DNA from: Bryoerythrophyllum caledonicum
Lineage: Eukaryota > Streptophyta > Bryopsida > Pottiales > Pottiaceae
Direction: 5' to 3'
DNA length: 64,000 nt
NCBI GenBank assembly: GCA_963971425.1
Contig: OZ020514.1
Span: 29,060,569-29,124,568, forward strand
In this document: piece by piece, positions 12,055 through 22,881 of the stretch
Position numbering within the stretch: position 1 is the first letter of the stretch
Layout: each line of letters starts with the position of its first letter
The notes under the pieces: model-generated
What the model was told of the DNA's origin: nothing
The model's database searches: none
Seen by the model: the letters and a program-made list of their open reading frames with translations, nothing else
Made by a program: the position numbers and the translations under genes

Positions 12055-12420
12055 CAGAGTTGTCAGGATACTCGACGTCAATGACGTCCGATCGTCCAGA
12101 CAGAGGACCTCCTCGGCTCCATGAGGACGTTCGGTGAACTAACGACTTTGGTCAATTTACCCGGGGATAAACAACCATCTGCTACCCTGGCCGACCGCCC
12201 GACATGCGGAGCCGAGCATCCAACGGCGGAGGCGACCACGCTACAGACGACCATTCCATACGCTTGGGACGACCGCACGGCCCTCCGCCGTTTGCCGAGG
12301 CAGACGGGCCTCTCCCAATCGCATGGCGGACCGCCGAGCGATCGCCGTTTCGCTGTCGGCCTCGCCGACCGCTCCCCCGACCTCGTCCGTTGGTAGATTG
12401 ACATCCTCCCGTCTCACAAC
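12047..12420 (+). mobile_element. hAT-type terminus with 8-bp flank CAATGAAC and GC-rich subterminal region
   Basis: CAATGAAC (12047-12054) ends the LINE. The terminus then starts CAGAGTTGTCAGGATACTCG at 12055 and runs into GACGTC and a GC-rich island to about 12400, rich in CGGTC/CCGACCG words (GGCCGACCGCCCG, CTCGCCGACCGCTCC). The same 8 bp abut the terminus at 30029 in the opposite orientation, which is what a hAT target-site duplication would give. The transposase pseudogene starts about 590 bp inside, so this is taken as the transposase end of the element. Confidence 0.8.
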
Positions 12421-12640
12421 GGTCATAATCACCGTGGGTATTAAAAAAACAACACATGGAGCCTCATTTCACTTCTGAACTTTTGTTTCCCAACAACTTT
12501 GAGCTGCACTATGTATCCATTGCCGGGTAATCATCGAGTTTGGAAGTCTTCAATATCAAAGTTTCTTTAGGAACTCATGATATTTTCTTCCACATACTAC
12601 CTATCACGTTTGTTCGTTTCTAGATATTATACCCATCAAA

Positions 12641-13499
12641 ATGGCCACCAAACCTTGGTCTCCTTGGTATACGGAAATCACTGAAGTACAAGGTAGAAAG
12701 ATCGCTTCCCTTCAATGCAATCTTTGTCATCTCATTTTGGCAAAAAGGCTAGAACGACAACTTAGTCATCTTAGGTACAAAGAACTCCCTGGCAAGCGCA
12801 ATAGCGGTGTTGGCCTCTATACCAAATTGACAACCCGCGTACAGACTTTATTTTAAAATTGTCGTGGCCACTACCCGAAACATAATGGAGAACTTTTTTC
12901 CGAACATTGCCCTACCCCACCATTGAAATTTGCGTCTGCCTCAGAATATAGCACGCCCAAGTCCACTGGTAGAGACTATTGTGTAGAATCCACTCAAGTT
13001 CCTCCCATGATTTTACCATCAATTATGGTTGAACCGACCTCCACCTTCCATGACTCCACCAAACAAGGGAGTGTAGGTGGCACCTTCCCCAGATTGGTGA
13101 GGCAATCTGTGATCGAAAAAGGCTTTTAAGAAGTGGAGCGGCAGAAGCTAGACAAAGTGTGGGCAAAGTTTTTCTACGAAGAAAACGTGCCGTTTGTTGT
13201 AGCACGGAATGCAGCGTTCAAGGAAGCCGTGACGGAGACTGCCTCTTTCAAAAAACCATATATCCCACCTTCTTACCATGACATTCGGACAAGGTTGTTA
13301 GGACAAGCGAAGGCTGATTTAGAAGCACAACTTAATAATAGAGTGTTCGAGAGTGTTTGGAAGTTTGGAGGAACTCTAGCCTTGGATGGGTGGACATCTG
13401 TGACTAGTTGCCCTTTGTGCAATGCAATGCTTGTGTCTCCCGCTGGAGAGCGCTTCTTGGGAGTCGTAGATACTACGGGCAAAGAAAACAATGTCAAAA
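12641..13499 (+). pseudogene. hAT transposase, N-terminal half (BED finger + DUF659)
   Basis: One reading frame runs from ATG 12641. A BED-type zinc finger region begins with C26-x2-C29 and H43. A linker follows, then a DUF659 block that includes LDGWTSVTSCPL, SPAGERFLGVVDTTG (about 13380-13485), the hallmark of hAT transposases. Two in-frame TAA codons (12854 and 13127) interrupt it, but no frameshift is seen, so it is a pseudogene or has unrecognised introns. Homology ends near 13495, where a copy of repeat R1 begins. The catalytic second half and the hATC dimerisation domain are absent from the window. It lies inside the terminus at 12055 and points away from it, as expected for a hAT element. 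Confidence 0.85.
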
Positions 13500-14180
13500 A
13501 TAAAACGGGCAAGGTACCAAAAACAAAAACGTCTTACCACATAAAACTTAGAGATTTTAACTTTTTATACTTTTGATTTTTTCCACAACAATATGTGGTG
13601 TAGACCTTCATATTGACCGTTTGGATCATCAATCTAAAACATATCAAGTATCTAAAAAATAAAACATTAATTGCCCATTTTTGAGCTTCCACTACTAGCA
13701 TAGTTGACTTGAATAAGCTACACCCTTTTTCTACCTCTAACAATTGGTGTATTAGGAACTAACATCATCCTAAACTACCATTAGTAATGGATTTAGGCTT
13801 TATCTAGTGCAAAAATTTAATAACAAGTAGTGAATAGCATGGGAGCTATGCAAGCCTTTCAATCCATGCGGTTAAAATTTATGAAATTTTGTGGGGACAT
13901 TAACAAAGAAGTGTTTATTGAGATCCTACGGTTAGATGTAGAAATAAAAAGGTTTTGTCTCCCTTCTTAGGCATTATACTATAGCCGGGCAGTTTTGAAG
14001 TGTTTTTGGTGCAAAAATGCCTTGGTCCTTTAGGGATTAAAAATGTTTGGAGGTTTAAAACTTGGTCCACACCATTTTTTTTTATACAAACGCACAAATC
14101 CTTATGAAGCTTAAGTACATCCATAATCACACCACTATTATCAAGTAGAATGTAGACACTACTATTCATATTTTTTTAGT
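13500..14180 (-). repeat. Repeat R1 copy interrupting the hAT transposase
   Basis: The minus strand carries the R1 landmark order (AAAGGACCAAGGCATTTTTG, CGCATGGATTGAAAGG, CACCAATTGTTAGAGG, CAAACGGTCAATATGAAGG, GGTACCTTGCCCG). Its outer end abuts the point where transposase homology stops. Its other end lies about 100 bp from the end of RING gene A, so R1 or a linked deletion probably removed the 3' half of the transposase. Confidence 0.7.
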
Positions 14181-14279
14181 ATGCATAATGTAGTACGAAA
14201 ATGGAAAAATACATTCAATGCTAAAAGATGAGGCATTGTAAGAAAAATGACTCTTGGTACCGCAAAAACAAAAATACAC

Positions 14280-16564
14280 CTAGTCAATATTCATCGGGCT
14301 ATTAGTAGTGCCACTTGCCCCTACCTCATTGTCATGTGCCCCTACGTGCATAGGGAGGTCTTCATCTGAGCCCAATACAAGTCTACGAGACGCCAATCGT
14401 GTTCTCCTTGCTGATTGATCTTCATCCAACATGGCCCTTAGGATTTGGAATTGCATGAGCTGGTCGAGCGCTTGCCGTATCCCTAGACTGTGCACATCGA
14501 GCAAGAAGTCCATTCCGTCATTTCGGAAAATTTCTTTCCACTCTGATTCCGATAATTGTCTTAGTTCTTGCGAGTCCGGTTGGTCAACGTCGTGAGAAAT
14601 GCGATCCCCGTTGTCGTCTGTGATGCGAACTCCGTCAACGGCCCACAACCATTGCCGTGGATGAGGTCCGAAACAAAATTGCTCCCCGTTCTCGTCTCAA
14701 TGGCCATTAAAGCATTGGTAGAAGAAATTTCGTTTTCCTTGACCGTATTTGTCCTTTAACGGGATCAAATTCTTGCACACCCGGACAATCTGTTCCGGGT
14801 CCCTTTCCCAACCCCACTCGTTTGAGAGGAGCATCTTATCCAACGAGTGCATCTTCAATTTCCAGCTCCACACCAAATCCTTTCCCCACATCTATGATTA
14901 ATCATGAGCGTTCATCGCATAATACTCCCAATGCGGGGGCATGTATGGAACTAATCCAAAAAGTTCGTACAATCGCTCGTGAAAAGGGGCCTCGCACAAT
15001 GTGCACCGCCGGCGTACAACCATCAAGCTAATCAAGCAAAATGGATGGTACAAGTGCTCACAAGTACCTAGATGCATCCCACCTTCTGGACCAAATGGGT
15101 TTAGACAAATTGAGCAAGTCGTACCGTCGGATACAAAGCTCAAAGGTTATGGCCACAATAACATGGGGTTGCCCCGATGATCGAGGGTGGATGAAACCTC
15201 CTTTTTGATATCCCAATTGTAACGGGACCAATCGATGATTGTTTGCCCACCGGCGGTTTTCACCATCGCCATTTCATCCATCCTGAAAAGATCATCTACG
15301 AGGGCCCACGACGTCAAACCAAACACCCTCTCCTGGTTGTTTTCGGTATAGTTGTTGTCGATTTTTTCGAATTCCGCCAGCAATTGTCGGGACCGATCGA
15401 CCGTGAAGACCCAGGCCAACTTCCATTGATAGTAATGTTCTACCAACAAATCCAAGCGACTTTGTAGTCTTGAATTCTCTTCAAGCGCTTTAGCGAGCTC
15501 TTTGTCGCCGTCACCCGCCGCACCCTCTTCTTTGTTGACCATAGCTTTGTCTGCATTGGTAGGGGCCTCATCAAACAATAATTAATCGTCATGGGTTGAC
15601 ACGTGTACAAGCCCTTCCTCCTCCCGTCGTGGATTCCGATCTTTTGTGGTCATTGTATTCGCTTGTAGGGCAAGTCGGAGCTCCTCCATATCACGTCGTT
15701 GCTGGTCAATAACAATGTTTTTATCATTGACTTCAACTCTCAACTTGCAAACCTCATCGCGCAATGACAATAGTTTTGTCGTCTTCCCTTCCAATTGGTT
15801 CAACAAGGTTTGGATAGTCCTGGCAAAAATAACACCAATAGAGGCTTCAAACGTTCGATCAACAACCGCGGGGGATCGTACTTGAGCTACAACTTCATTA
15901 ATGGTATCGTTAACGACTACGTTAACCGTCTATTTTGCCCTCCTTCGTTTGGTGCGTGCTTGTGTCCTTTGGCTCCTTGTGATTGGAATGTGGGATCCAT
16001 CAGAGTCTGTATCCGTGTTTGAGGGATCGGTCTCGTACGTGTCGACCGGTTCAGTCTTCGCCATCAATTTGCCCAATCCGCCTTCTGGATACCTCCGTGC
16101 CTCCATTGGAATCAATCCATTCGCCGGAGAAGGAACTCTTATGCTATCTCCCATGGCTTTCAACGTGGACCAATCCACCGTCTTGACCAATTTTACCTCC
16201 GCGTGGACACTTCGCGCAAGAAAGAGATTTACTTCATTGCGTTAGATATAAGGGATGTCGTACAAGACCTGGTATACTTCAATGCACCAATTTTTGAACG
16301 CCTCGTCGGTGCACTTCCATAAATTTGCCTTGCAAAAGCGTCGGTGATAATTGTGTCGCTCCTCTGGGAAAGCCTTGTCGATATGGCACCACTCGATCAA
16401 GTTTGCGCAATCTTCAAAACTCCATGGCTCCGAACTTCTTCCCAACCTTTAAAAGTCAATTTAACAGGATTCCGAAGCACATGCAACCTCTTCGGCTGTT
16501 TGTTTCCCGATCGTAGTCGACTCTTGTCTCGTTCTTCTTTATTCATTTTTACCGGCGTGGCCAT
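14280..16564 (-). pseudogene. RING gene A: unrecognised N-terminal domain, coiled coil, RING-H2 finger
   Basis: The start is ATG at 16564 (MATPVKMNKEER), chosen because gene B also begins MAT after its promoter. The N-terminal domain shares with gene B a C-x3-I/K...H-I-D-K segment, W-K-C-T-D, E-V-Y-Q-x-L and V-D-W-S. A coiled coil follows (LLSLRDEVCKLRVEV), then a RING-H2 finger at 14994-15116 with spacing C-x2-C-x14-C-x-H-x2-H-x2-C-x10-C-x2-C, which suggests ubiquitin-ligase activity. A C-terminal module has F-F-Y-Q-C-F-N-G-H and F-C-F-G-P. After one frame change near 16400, a single frame holds to 14280 with about eight in-frame stops and no further frameshift. It is divergent from kinase-like gene 2. 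Confidence 0.72.
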
Positions 16565-17035
16565 GGGTGGGGAAAATCTGAATAATGTATGTGATGCGAA
16601 TGGATGAAGCCCTCACACGACGCCCACAACCAACTCAATTAAGAGGTAGATGAAGAGGGAGTATGTGAGGCGGGGACAATTAGGGGTGTGCACGATATTA
16701 TATAGCCAATAGACAAAGCACTAGTCTAGGTCCCCGGGTAGGGGCGGGGACATCTCCGCCCTACCCCGGGCAGGGCAGAGACGTCCTCGCCTCTGCCCAA
16801 GTAAGGCCGGCACGTCTTCGCAAAAAAACCCTAAACCACATAAATAGGGGACTTTTGTCCTTATTCTCTGCCAAGTCCACTCCCTAGGCCTCACGTGTCA
16901 GTTTGCTTTGCGGCCTGAAAGTGAGTTTGGTGGGTGGTCGGGCTGGGCCCATTTATTGCACCCAAGCTCTTTGCGGTTTTTTATTAAAACCATCAAATTG
17001 GAATTTTGACCACGGTAGGGAGTTGACTATCACAT
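16565..17035. promoter_or_regulatory. Bidirectional GC-rich promoter between RING gene A and kinase-like gene 2
   Basis: 472 bp separate two divergent starts. Minus-strand TATATAA lies at about 16698-16704, some 135 bp before the RING gene ATG. Plus-strand CATAAATAGG lies at 16839-16848, some 190 bp before the kinase ATG. Between them, 16735-16825 is a GC-rich island with a GGGGCGGGGACATCTCCGCC motif and two decayed repeats of it. The same motif recurs near 18730-18780. The arrangement suggests shared control of both genes. Confidence 0.6.
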
Positions 17036-18315
17036 ATGGCGGGAGAAGGAAGTAGGTCGATGGAGAAGTGCCCCCAATTTATGGATTTGGATGATGTTGG
17101 TGAGACGGTGCTTCCGTCCACCCACACGGAGTTGACTTTGGGATCATTGAATCCGTCGTCATCGAGCGGGAAGAGGCGGAAGAAGACACCAAATCCGAAC
17201 ATGCCACCGCACAAATACTAGTGGCGAAGATGAGGATGATCCAGGGCTTCGTTCAACAGTACTCTTCTTCTCGTAAGAAGAAACTAGCTCCTTGGAAAGC
17301 GACTATTGAAGAGCAAATTTTGGCTCACTACGTCGGTGGAACTTTCAAGTGGCTTGAAAGTTGCGCTAAGGTGATTCCAATGTCAGGACAGAAAGCGGTG
17401 GGTGGCTATGGGGCTGTAGGGAAGGTGATGATAACCAAATTGGAGAACATTCCAAGTTGGATTTACTTCGCCGGAAAGACTCTGACCAACACCAATGAGA
17501 GGGAAAAGCGTTGAAACATCATCAATGAGGCTGGAGGGTGTCCGGTGGTGCATCCAGGGATCATTAGACTTGCGTACATCCACCCGAAAACTATGGAAGG
17601 GTACATGCTCTGGTGGAATGGGGGATCTCTCTATAGTTTTTGGTCCAAGTTTGACTCGAAAGTGGACGAAGCATTGCCGTTTGAACGAATTGAGATGCAT
17701 CCGAATATCGGGTTGTCGATCCAAGAGCTTCGGTGGGTAAAAACTTACCGCCAGAATCGAGTGAACCTCGCGCTATCGTTGCTTGTCTTTGTAGGGAAAC
17801 GCCACGACGCGAATTATATACACAATGACATCTCTCCATCGAATGTTTTGCTCCACTTTGATGAGTGGAAACCCGATACGGTGTACATCGGAATTTGCGA
17901 TTGGGGGCTTTCTAGTCGGGTTGTGGAGAATGAGCCATCAAGGTATGGTTATCAATTCAAGGAGGAGCTTCACCAAAAGAGAGAACGGCAAGGGTTTGTG
18001 GCACCAAAACTGTTCTATGTTTTTGGGCCGCATGACTCCACCAACTCGCTTGAAGTCATGCAACGGTCACACCTCTACTCCAAGGCAGCAGATGCATTTG
18101 CGGTGGGTTGGATTTGTGAAAAAATTTGGAAAGAAGATTGGGACACTTTGTATTTCACCACCAAAAACACGGAGCAGTATGTAAACCTGAAGCTGAAATT
18201 TACAGCGTTGCATACACAACTGCTCGAAGAACGGTCTTCTGTGCCAGATGTTTTAGACACATTAATGAAACCCCCCCACAATTGGACTATGCCTCTATGT
18301 TGTTACCGACAATAG
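17036..18315 (+). pseudogene. Kinase-like gene 2, best-preserved kinase motifs
   Basis: The start is ATG at 17036 (MAGEGSRSMEK). The frame changes near 17165-17220, and from there one frame runs to 18315 with a single TGA at 17512, so this is nearly intact. Motifs: glycine loop GGYGAVGKV (about 17401-17427), lysine in F-A-G-K-T (about 17476), WWNGGSL hinge region, catalytic I-H-N-D-I-S-P-S-N (about 17815-17844) and C-D-W-G replacing D-F-G (about 17896). Lysine, both aspartates and asparagine of a working kinase are kept, but the usual catalytic-loop lysine is serine. It is divergent from RING gene A. I recognise a plant kinase-like fold, not a named family. Confidence 0.75.
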
Positions 18316-18720
18316 TTTTTTGTTAATTAGCTCCATTGGTTTCGCATGTGGTGGTTAAATAGGCAATATGGCATCTTCGTAGAAGAATATGTGTACTTGG
18401 CAATTGCCATACGTTATTTTTTAATCAATACTGGATACGTCCAAATCTTAAATTTTCAGTCCGAGATTTGCATTTGTTCAAGCACAAATAATTATTGATA
18501 CACTTATGATACACTAAATGTGCACAAGTGAAAGAAATCATTTTAATATTCTTACCAAAATTGACAAATAGTGTAGTAAATGGCATTTAGTGTCCGGTTA
18601 TGTCACTACACTAAGTGCCTCATTTGCAATTGGTGTATGGGTTCACTTTCAGTGTATATTACACTAAACATAAATTTTAGTGTACCAACATATTGTAACT
18701 TTAAACACTATAATCTAACT
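18316..18720 (+). repeat. 3' flank of kinase-like gene 2 with clustered TACACTAA motifs
   Basis: Between 18500 and 18715 the words ACACTAA / TTAGTGT occur about ten times in both orientations (for example ATACACTAAATG, AATAGTGTAG, CTACACTAAGTG, TTACACTAAAC). The spacing is irregular. This resembles the subterminal region of a DNA transposon, but no terminal repeat of its own was found. No coding region. Confidence 0.5.
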
Positions 18721-18724
18721 CATG

Positions 18725-19001
18725 AAGAGGCGGGGACGTCCCCGCCCCTTTACGGGCAGGGGCGGGGACGTCTCCGCCCCACCTCCCTCTTAGCATTAGT
18801 CCCCGCCCCTACTCAAACATGACCCTGTCCTACGTGGCTGCGATGTGGTGCCAACATGGCTACCACGTGGCCTGTTTTTTACCTTGCGGATAAGTCAACC
18901 CTGTGTTGACTGTATCGGACGGGCGAGAGCTCTACTGGACGGGCGAATCGGACGAACGGGCGAACCAGACGTCCGTCCAATATGACAACCCTGGCTCCCA
19001 T
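18725..19001 (-). mobile_element. hAT-type terminus with GC-rich subterminal repeats
   Basis: Read on the minus strand from 18993 it begins CAGGGTTGTCATATTGGACG, close to the terminus at 12055. Next come about five CGGACGGGCGA-like words (18915-18970) and, at 18728-18785, two GGCGGGGACGTCCCCGCCCC-like palindromes. The outer 8 bp, GCTCCCAT (18994-19001), do not match the flank at 12047, so 12055-18993 is not a simple element even though its ends face each other. It abuts a coding fragment. Confidence 0.68.
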
Positions 19002-19206
19002 GCATCCATTTGTTCGCGCGAGACCTAGTAATCCCACTAATGTCATTGAAACTTGCAAGAGATTCAAAACCATTCAAACATTGTCGATCAAACGGAGAAT
19101 CAAACAAGAAGCCACCACCGATTATGAAGACGATCCTTCGGGATCTAGTGGAGCTGAAATCGAAGGAAAGAGCGATTACAAACTTCCTACCGACGTGAAT
19201 GAGTAG
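18994..19206 (+). pseudogene. C-terminal coding fragment cut by a hAT terminus, unidentified
   Basis: One frame encodes about 70 residues ending ...SDYKLPTDVNE before TAG at 19204, with an acidic serine/glycine tail (DYEDDPSGSSG) that looks like a genuine protein C terminus. It starts abruptly at the transposon end, so the upstream exons were left on the other side of the insertion or lost. Family unknown; a transposase tail is possible. A possible polyadenylation region with AATAAAAA lies near 19356. Confidence 0.4.
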
Positions 19207-19826
19207 GAAAATTTTGTCCATTTACGTAGTATGCGTTCACCGCGCTTATTTTTATTGCAAATAGTGTAGTTCAAGTTCATGGAACTTTATAGTCATATCG
19301 CGGATGCATTGAAAGCTTCTATTGTTTCAATTGAGTTTTGGATTTATTCCGAATATTAATAAAAAAATTTCATATATGCACAAGTTTTATATCCATCTCT
19401 TTTGCTATTCTATTGTCTTGTGGTTTGTGTATGGATTTAGTCATCCCCTACGAAATGACTTAAACATGAGATTCTTGTTGTGTACCGAATGTACTTAGAG
19501 TTTGCAAACTTCTATTTATTTCACTACTTCGCATGCACCTGATGCACTACAACATTTCTAACATCCACATACAATTGAAGAATTAACAAGTGGACAAAAT
19601 ATCTTACAAATTGTAAACCTTTATTTCAAAAAGTATGCTCCACCACGGCATGCTTCGAACTTCTTGCCACACCATTCCTTCAACAACAACTACGCTAAGC
19701 TTTACGTTCATCTACCCCATTCTACTACCTTGAAGAAGAAGGCTCGTTCGTATGATCCGTTCGTATGCTACTACGAGTCTGCGGTCTCTGACTTGGCCTA
19801 TCAATCCTTCCACCCTCTTTGTATTC
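19207..19826. other. Spacer between the cut fragment and RING gene B
   Basis: AT-rich 3' flanking DNA, nothing recognised. From about 19640 the minus strand regains the composition of gene B's 3' region, but no protein feature extends there. Confidence 0.4.
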
Positions 19827-22800
19827 TCAATCTACGGCTGCAATTTCCCTATGCATCTCTGACCCCCAACTATCGTCGTTGTCATTGCCATCATCCTTCT
19901 TCCGCTTCTCGCCAGGATCCACCTTCTTGGCCGCAAAGATTTCCATGGCCTTCTCAATTCATTCCACCACCTTGTTCACAAAAGCGTCATTCTCAGGGAA
20001 TGACACCAATAATTCCCCTTGGGGCTTCTGTAGCACATTCCGCCAATAGCCAATGATGTCTCCAATCCTCCGATCAAATGCTTGCACGGCATCCTAATAA
20101 GAACATTCTTCATCTTCAAAAGAAGTCTCTTTTGTTGAACACCTTTGTTTTGCGGCCTCTTCCAACTTTGCAAGGCCCAGGGCTCTTCCAATCAAGGTAC
20201 GATTGTACTTCTTACACTCTCCCAACTCAATGCCATCGTCTACCTCATGCTACACACCATTTTCTCTCTTCTCAGCACTCCTTGGAGGAAATCGGAAGAA
20301 ACTCTTGTGGTCAGTGCTCCAATGCCCCCCAAAGTTGCGGCAAAACAACTCTTGTTGCTCGCCATCTTCAATCTCTCGCGCCTTTATCTTCACCTCATAG
20401 TTTTGAGTCATCCAAAAGAATGGATCACATTCGATCCCATACTCCTCGTATAGTTGGTGACAAGAAAACTCACTATTCTAAATAAGTGATTTTCCCTAGT
20501 CACGATAGTTATGGGATTTATTCAGAAGTTGATCCAAGGGTAGATTTCATCGGTTGAACTCGTGCCCCAGTGGCATAACATCTCATATCTCCATTACTCC
20601 ATTGAATCTTGTGCTAAATGGAGAGCGACACATGGGACACACCGATTGTATTATAGAACTTGCGGATATGCAAGTAATATGAAAGTTATGGCCACATTGG
20701 CCCAACGTATAAGCTCCCTCCGGACCTGAATGTTTTTGGCACAAGCTGCATTTATCGTTAAGGAATGCCGGGACATGGTTGCAAGTATGATTACTCTTCG
20801 CTCTGATTCCACAAAATGTGATGGGAAGATATTGTAGGGCACCCATCATTCCTCCACTTCCAAAGCCCAGTCAATACCATTGCTCTTTCTTTTCCGATGA
20901 TAGTTTGTGCGGTCCATCATCTCCGATACATCACCCCAAATAGTAACTTTTGTGGGCTCATGTCCACGTTGTCCAATGAATTTCTTGAATCTCTCCAATG
21001 AGGTATCCAAGAGTTCACATGATTCTTGTAATTCGGCGGCAAATTTTTTGAGATCATGTTGTGCTTTTGAGACCATGGTCTCTCTATCTTGTAGGCGATG
21101 AACCCAACCCAACCAAGGCATTGTGTTAGCGTTGCATGGTGTGTCGTCCACCGATCTCAATGTCCTCTGCAATGTCTCTGGTTCGGCTCGTGCCTCAATC
21201 CTCTCCATATTTGCTACCACCAACTTCTCTGACACCAATTCCGTCTCCCTTCACATTCCACTATCGCCTTTCCTTTTCCGTGCGCTTCTAGCCGTACTTG
21301 ACTACTCTCAACTCATACTGCCAATTCAACAAATGAAGGCTCGGCCGGTCTGCTAGATTTGATTGGTGAGGCATCCTCTCCATCATTCCTTTCAAACTTG
21401 GAAAGAAAAAAGTCGTTTGAAGTTTCGGCGTTGCCCTCAATGACTACCACATCCACCTCAAGTACCGGCACATTCATCTTCTCCGACATCTTTTTAAGGT
21501 CTCTCCTACTTGCCTCCACATGCCGCTTGTTCCCTTCCAATTCACATTTTAGCTGTCTAGTGAGGGCATCATTTTTATCGGCCTCTTTCTCTAATTCTGT
21601 CACTACATGTAATAGCGCGATCCTTCCTTCTAACATTGGCGTTATACATGAAGCCAATGTGTCGAAGCTGATAGCGGCTCGTAGCACACTCGGAGTTATA
21701 CTTGAAAATGCATGAGCCATATCTAGAAGAGAAGGAGCCATTGCTGCAAGAATTTCGGCCCCGTCCATCAAATTACATGCCACTCTAACTACTCCTTTTA
21801 TTTTGGCCGCCTCGCTCCAATCACTTTGCAGTTCGGCTGGAACACCAAATTTCGTTGTTTGAACGCATGTTTAAGTCCACTTAACACTCAAGTTGAGCAA
21901 CTCTTTGAACTTATCCTTATTTGGCATTGTTCGAAGCATTTCTTCAATACCGGAAATTATACCCTTGTTAATCATCGGGTCATTGGATTTGGTTCCAATG
22001 TTTCCCACGTTGAAGTGCTTAGCCCGACATCCATTGTCTCTGCTGCCATGCCTTCCAAAGTTTGAACGTTTAGAACAGCGGTTTTTTCTCCATCCGTATT
22101 TTCCCCCTCGTTCTGCATTACCATTGTCTTCACCTCCTACCATCACAATATTTTGAATATCCGATTGTATGGGGTCTTCTATCGTCCTTTCATCCAAAGA
22201 GTCTTCGGGGATTATAGTTGACAATATATTGTCGACCACAATGTCCAAATGCTTTTCAGACTCCATCACAACAACAACCTCCTCTACCAAACGTTGTATT
22301 TTTGGCATGGTATCCACCGCGGTCATCCGACAAGGCCTTTTCTTCAACTCCTCTAAAACACCCTTTGTCAAGGCCAATTCAGGATTGAATAAATCAAGAA
22401 TATGCTTATGATTTTGCCCAATCCTAAGCAAATATTGTGTAGTAGTCAGAAACGTGCTCCAATCCACCTTTCGTTTGAACACGACCTCGGTGTATATCGT
22501 TGATAGTAGGCTGTAATTGAAAAACCCTTTGCTTCTTGGACGATTCCCAAACAAAGCCTGCCAAACCTCCTCCGCACGATAAATGAAGTGGTCATCTTCG
22601 CACATCCACGGCTTGCAAGCAAAGTACGTCGTATAACTTATGTGGCAAACTCTTGGCCAAAGTTTATCGATGTGGTACATCTTCACATATTTCTTGCATG
22701 TCTTGGATATCCAATAATCCTTTGTTTCAGCCTCCCAACCTCCCTCCGCTTGAATGTCTTCATTGTCCAAAATCTCCCACCATAGATCATGAGTAGCACA

Positions 22801-22881
22801 TTTTTGTTTGATCTTTTTCTTCGACCCTCCCGTTCTAATTTCACTCACATCCTCCACCATGATCCCCTTTTCCGTTGCCAT
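19827..22881 (-). pseudogene. RING gene B: unrecognised N-terminal domain, coiled coil, RING-H2 finger
   Basis: The start is ATG at 22881 (MATEKGIMVEDV), preferred over an upstream in-frame ATG because gene A also starts MAT. About 335 codons are open, with the shared domain: K-K-Y-V-K-M-Y-H-I-D-K-L-W-P-R, W-M-C-E-D-D, E-E-V-W-Q-A-L, Y-T-E-V-V-F-K-R-K-V-D-W-S-T. Next come a basic, glycine-rich stretch, a coiled coil (ELEKEADKNDALTRQ), a second coiled coil (TMVSKAQHDLKKF), and a RING-H2 finger at 20628-20750 with the same spacing as gene A. The C-terminal part has LFCRNFGGHWS and a lysine-rich end before TGA at 19827. In-frame stops lie at about 21871 and 21313, with frame changes near 21240, 20850 and 20580 and two more stops downstream. 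Confidence 0.72.

Noticed and set aside
12055-18993. One complete hAT element bounded by these two facing termini
   Set aside because: The termini are similar and the transposase lies inside, but the 8-bp flanks differ (CAATGAAC versus GCTCCCAT), while CAATGAAC has its exact partner at 30021-30028.
21359-21715. A 118-residue open frame on the plus strand within RING gene B
   Set aside because: It is antisense to the coiled-coil region of gene B, and its serine-rich text is the usual shadow of such a sequence.
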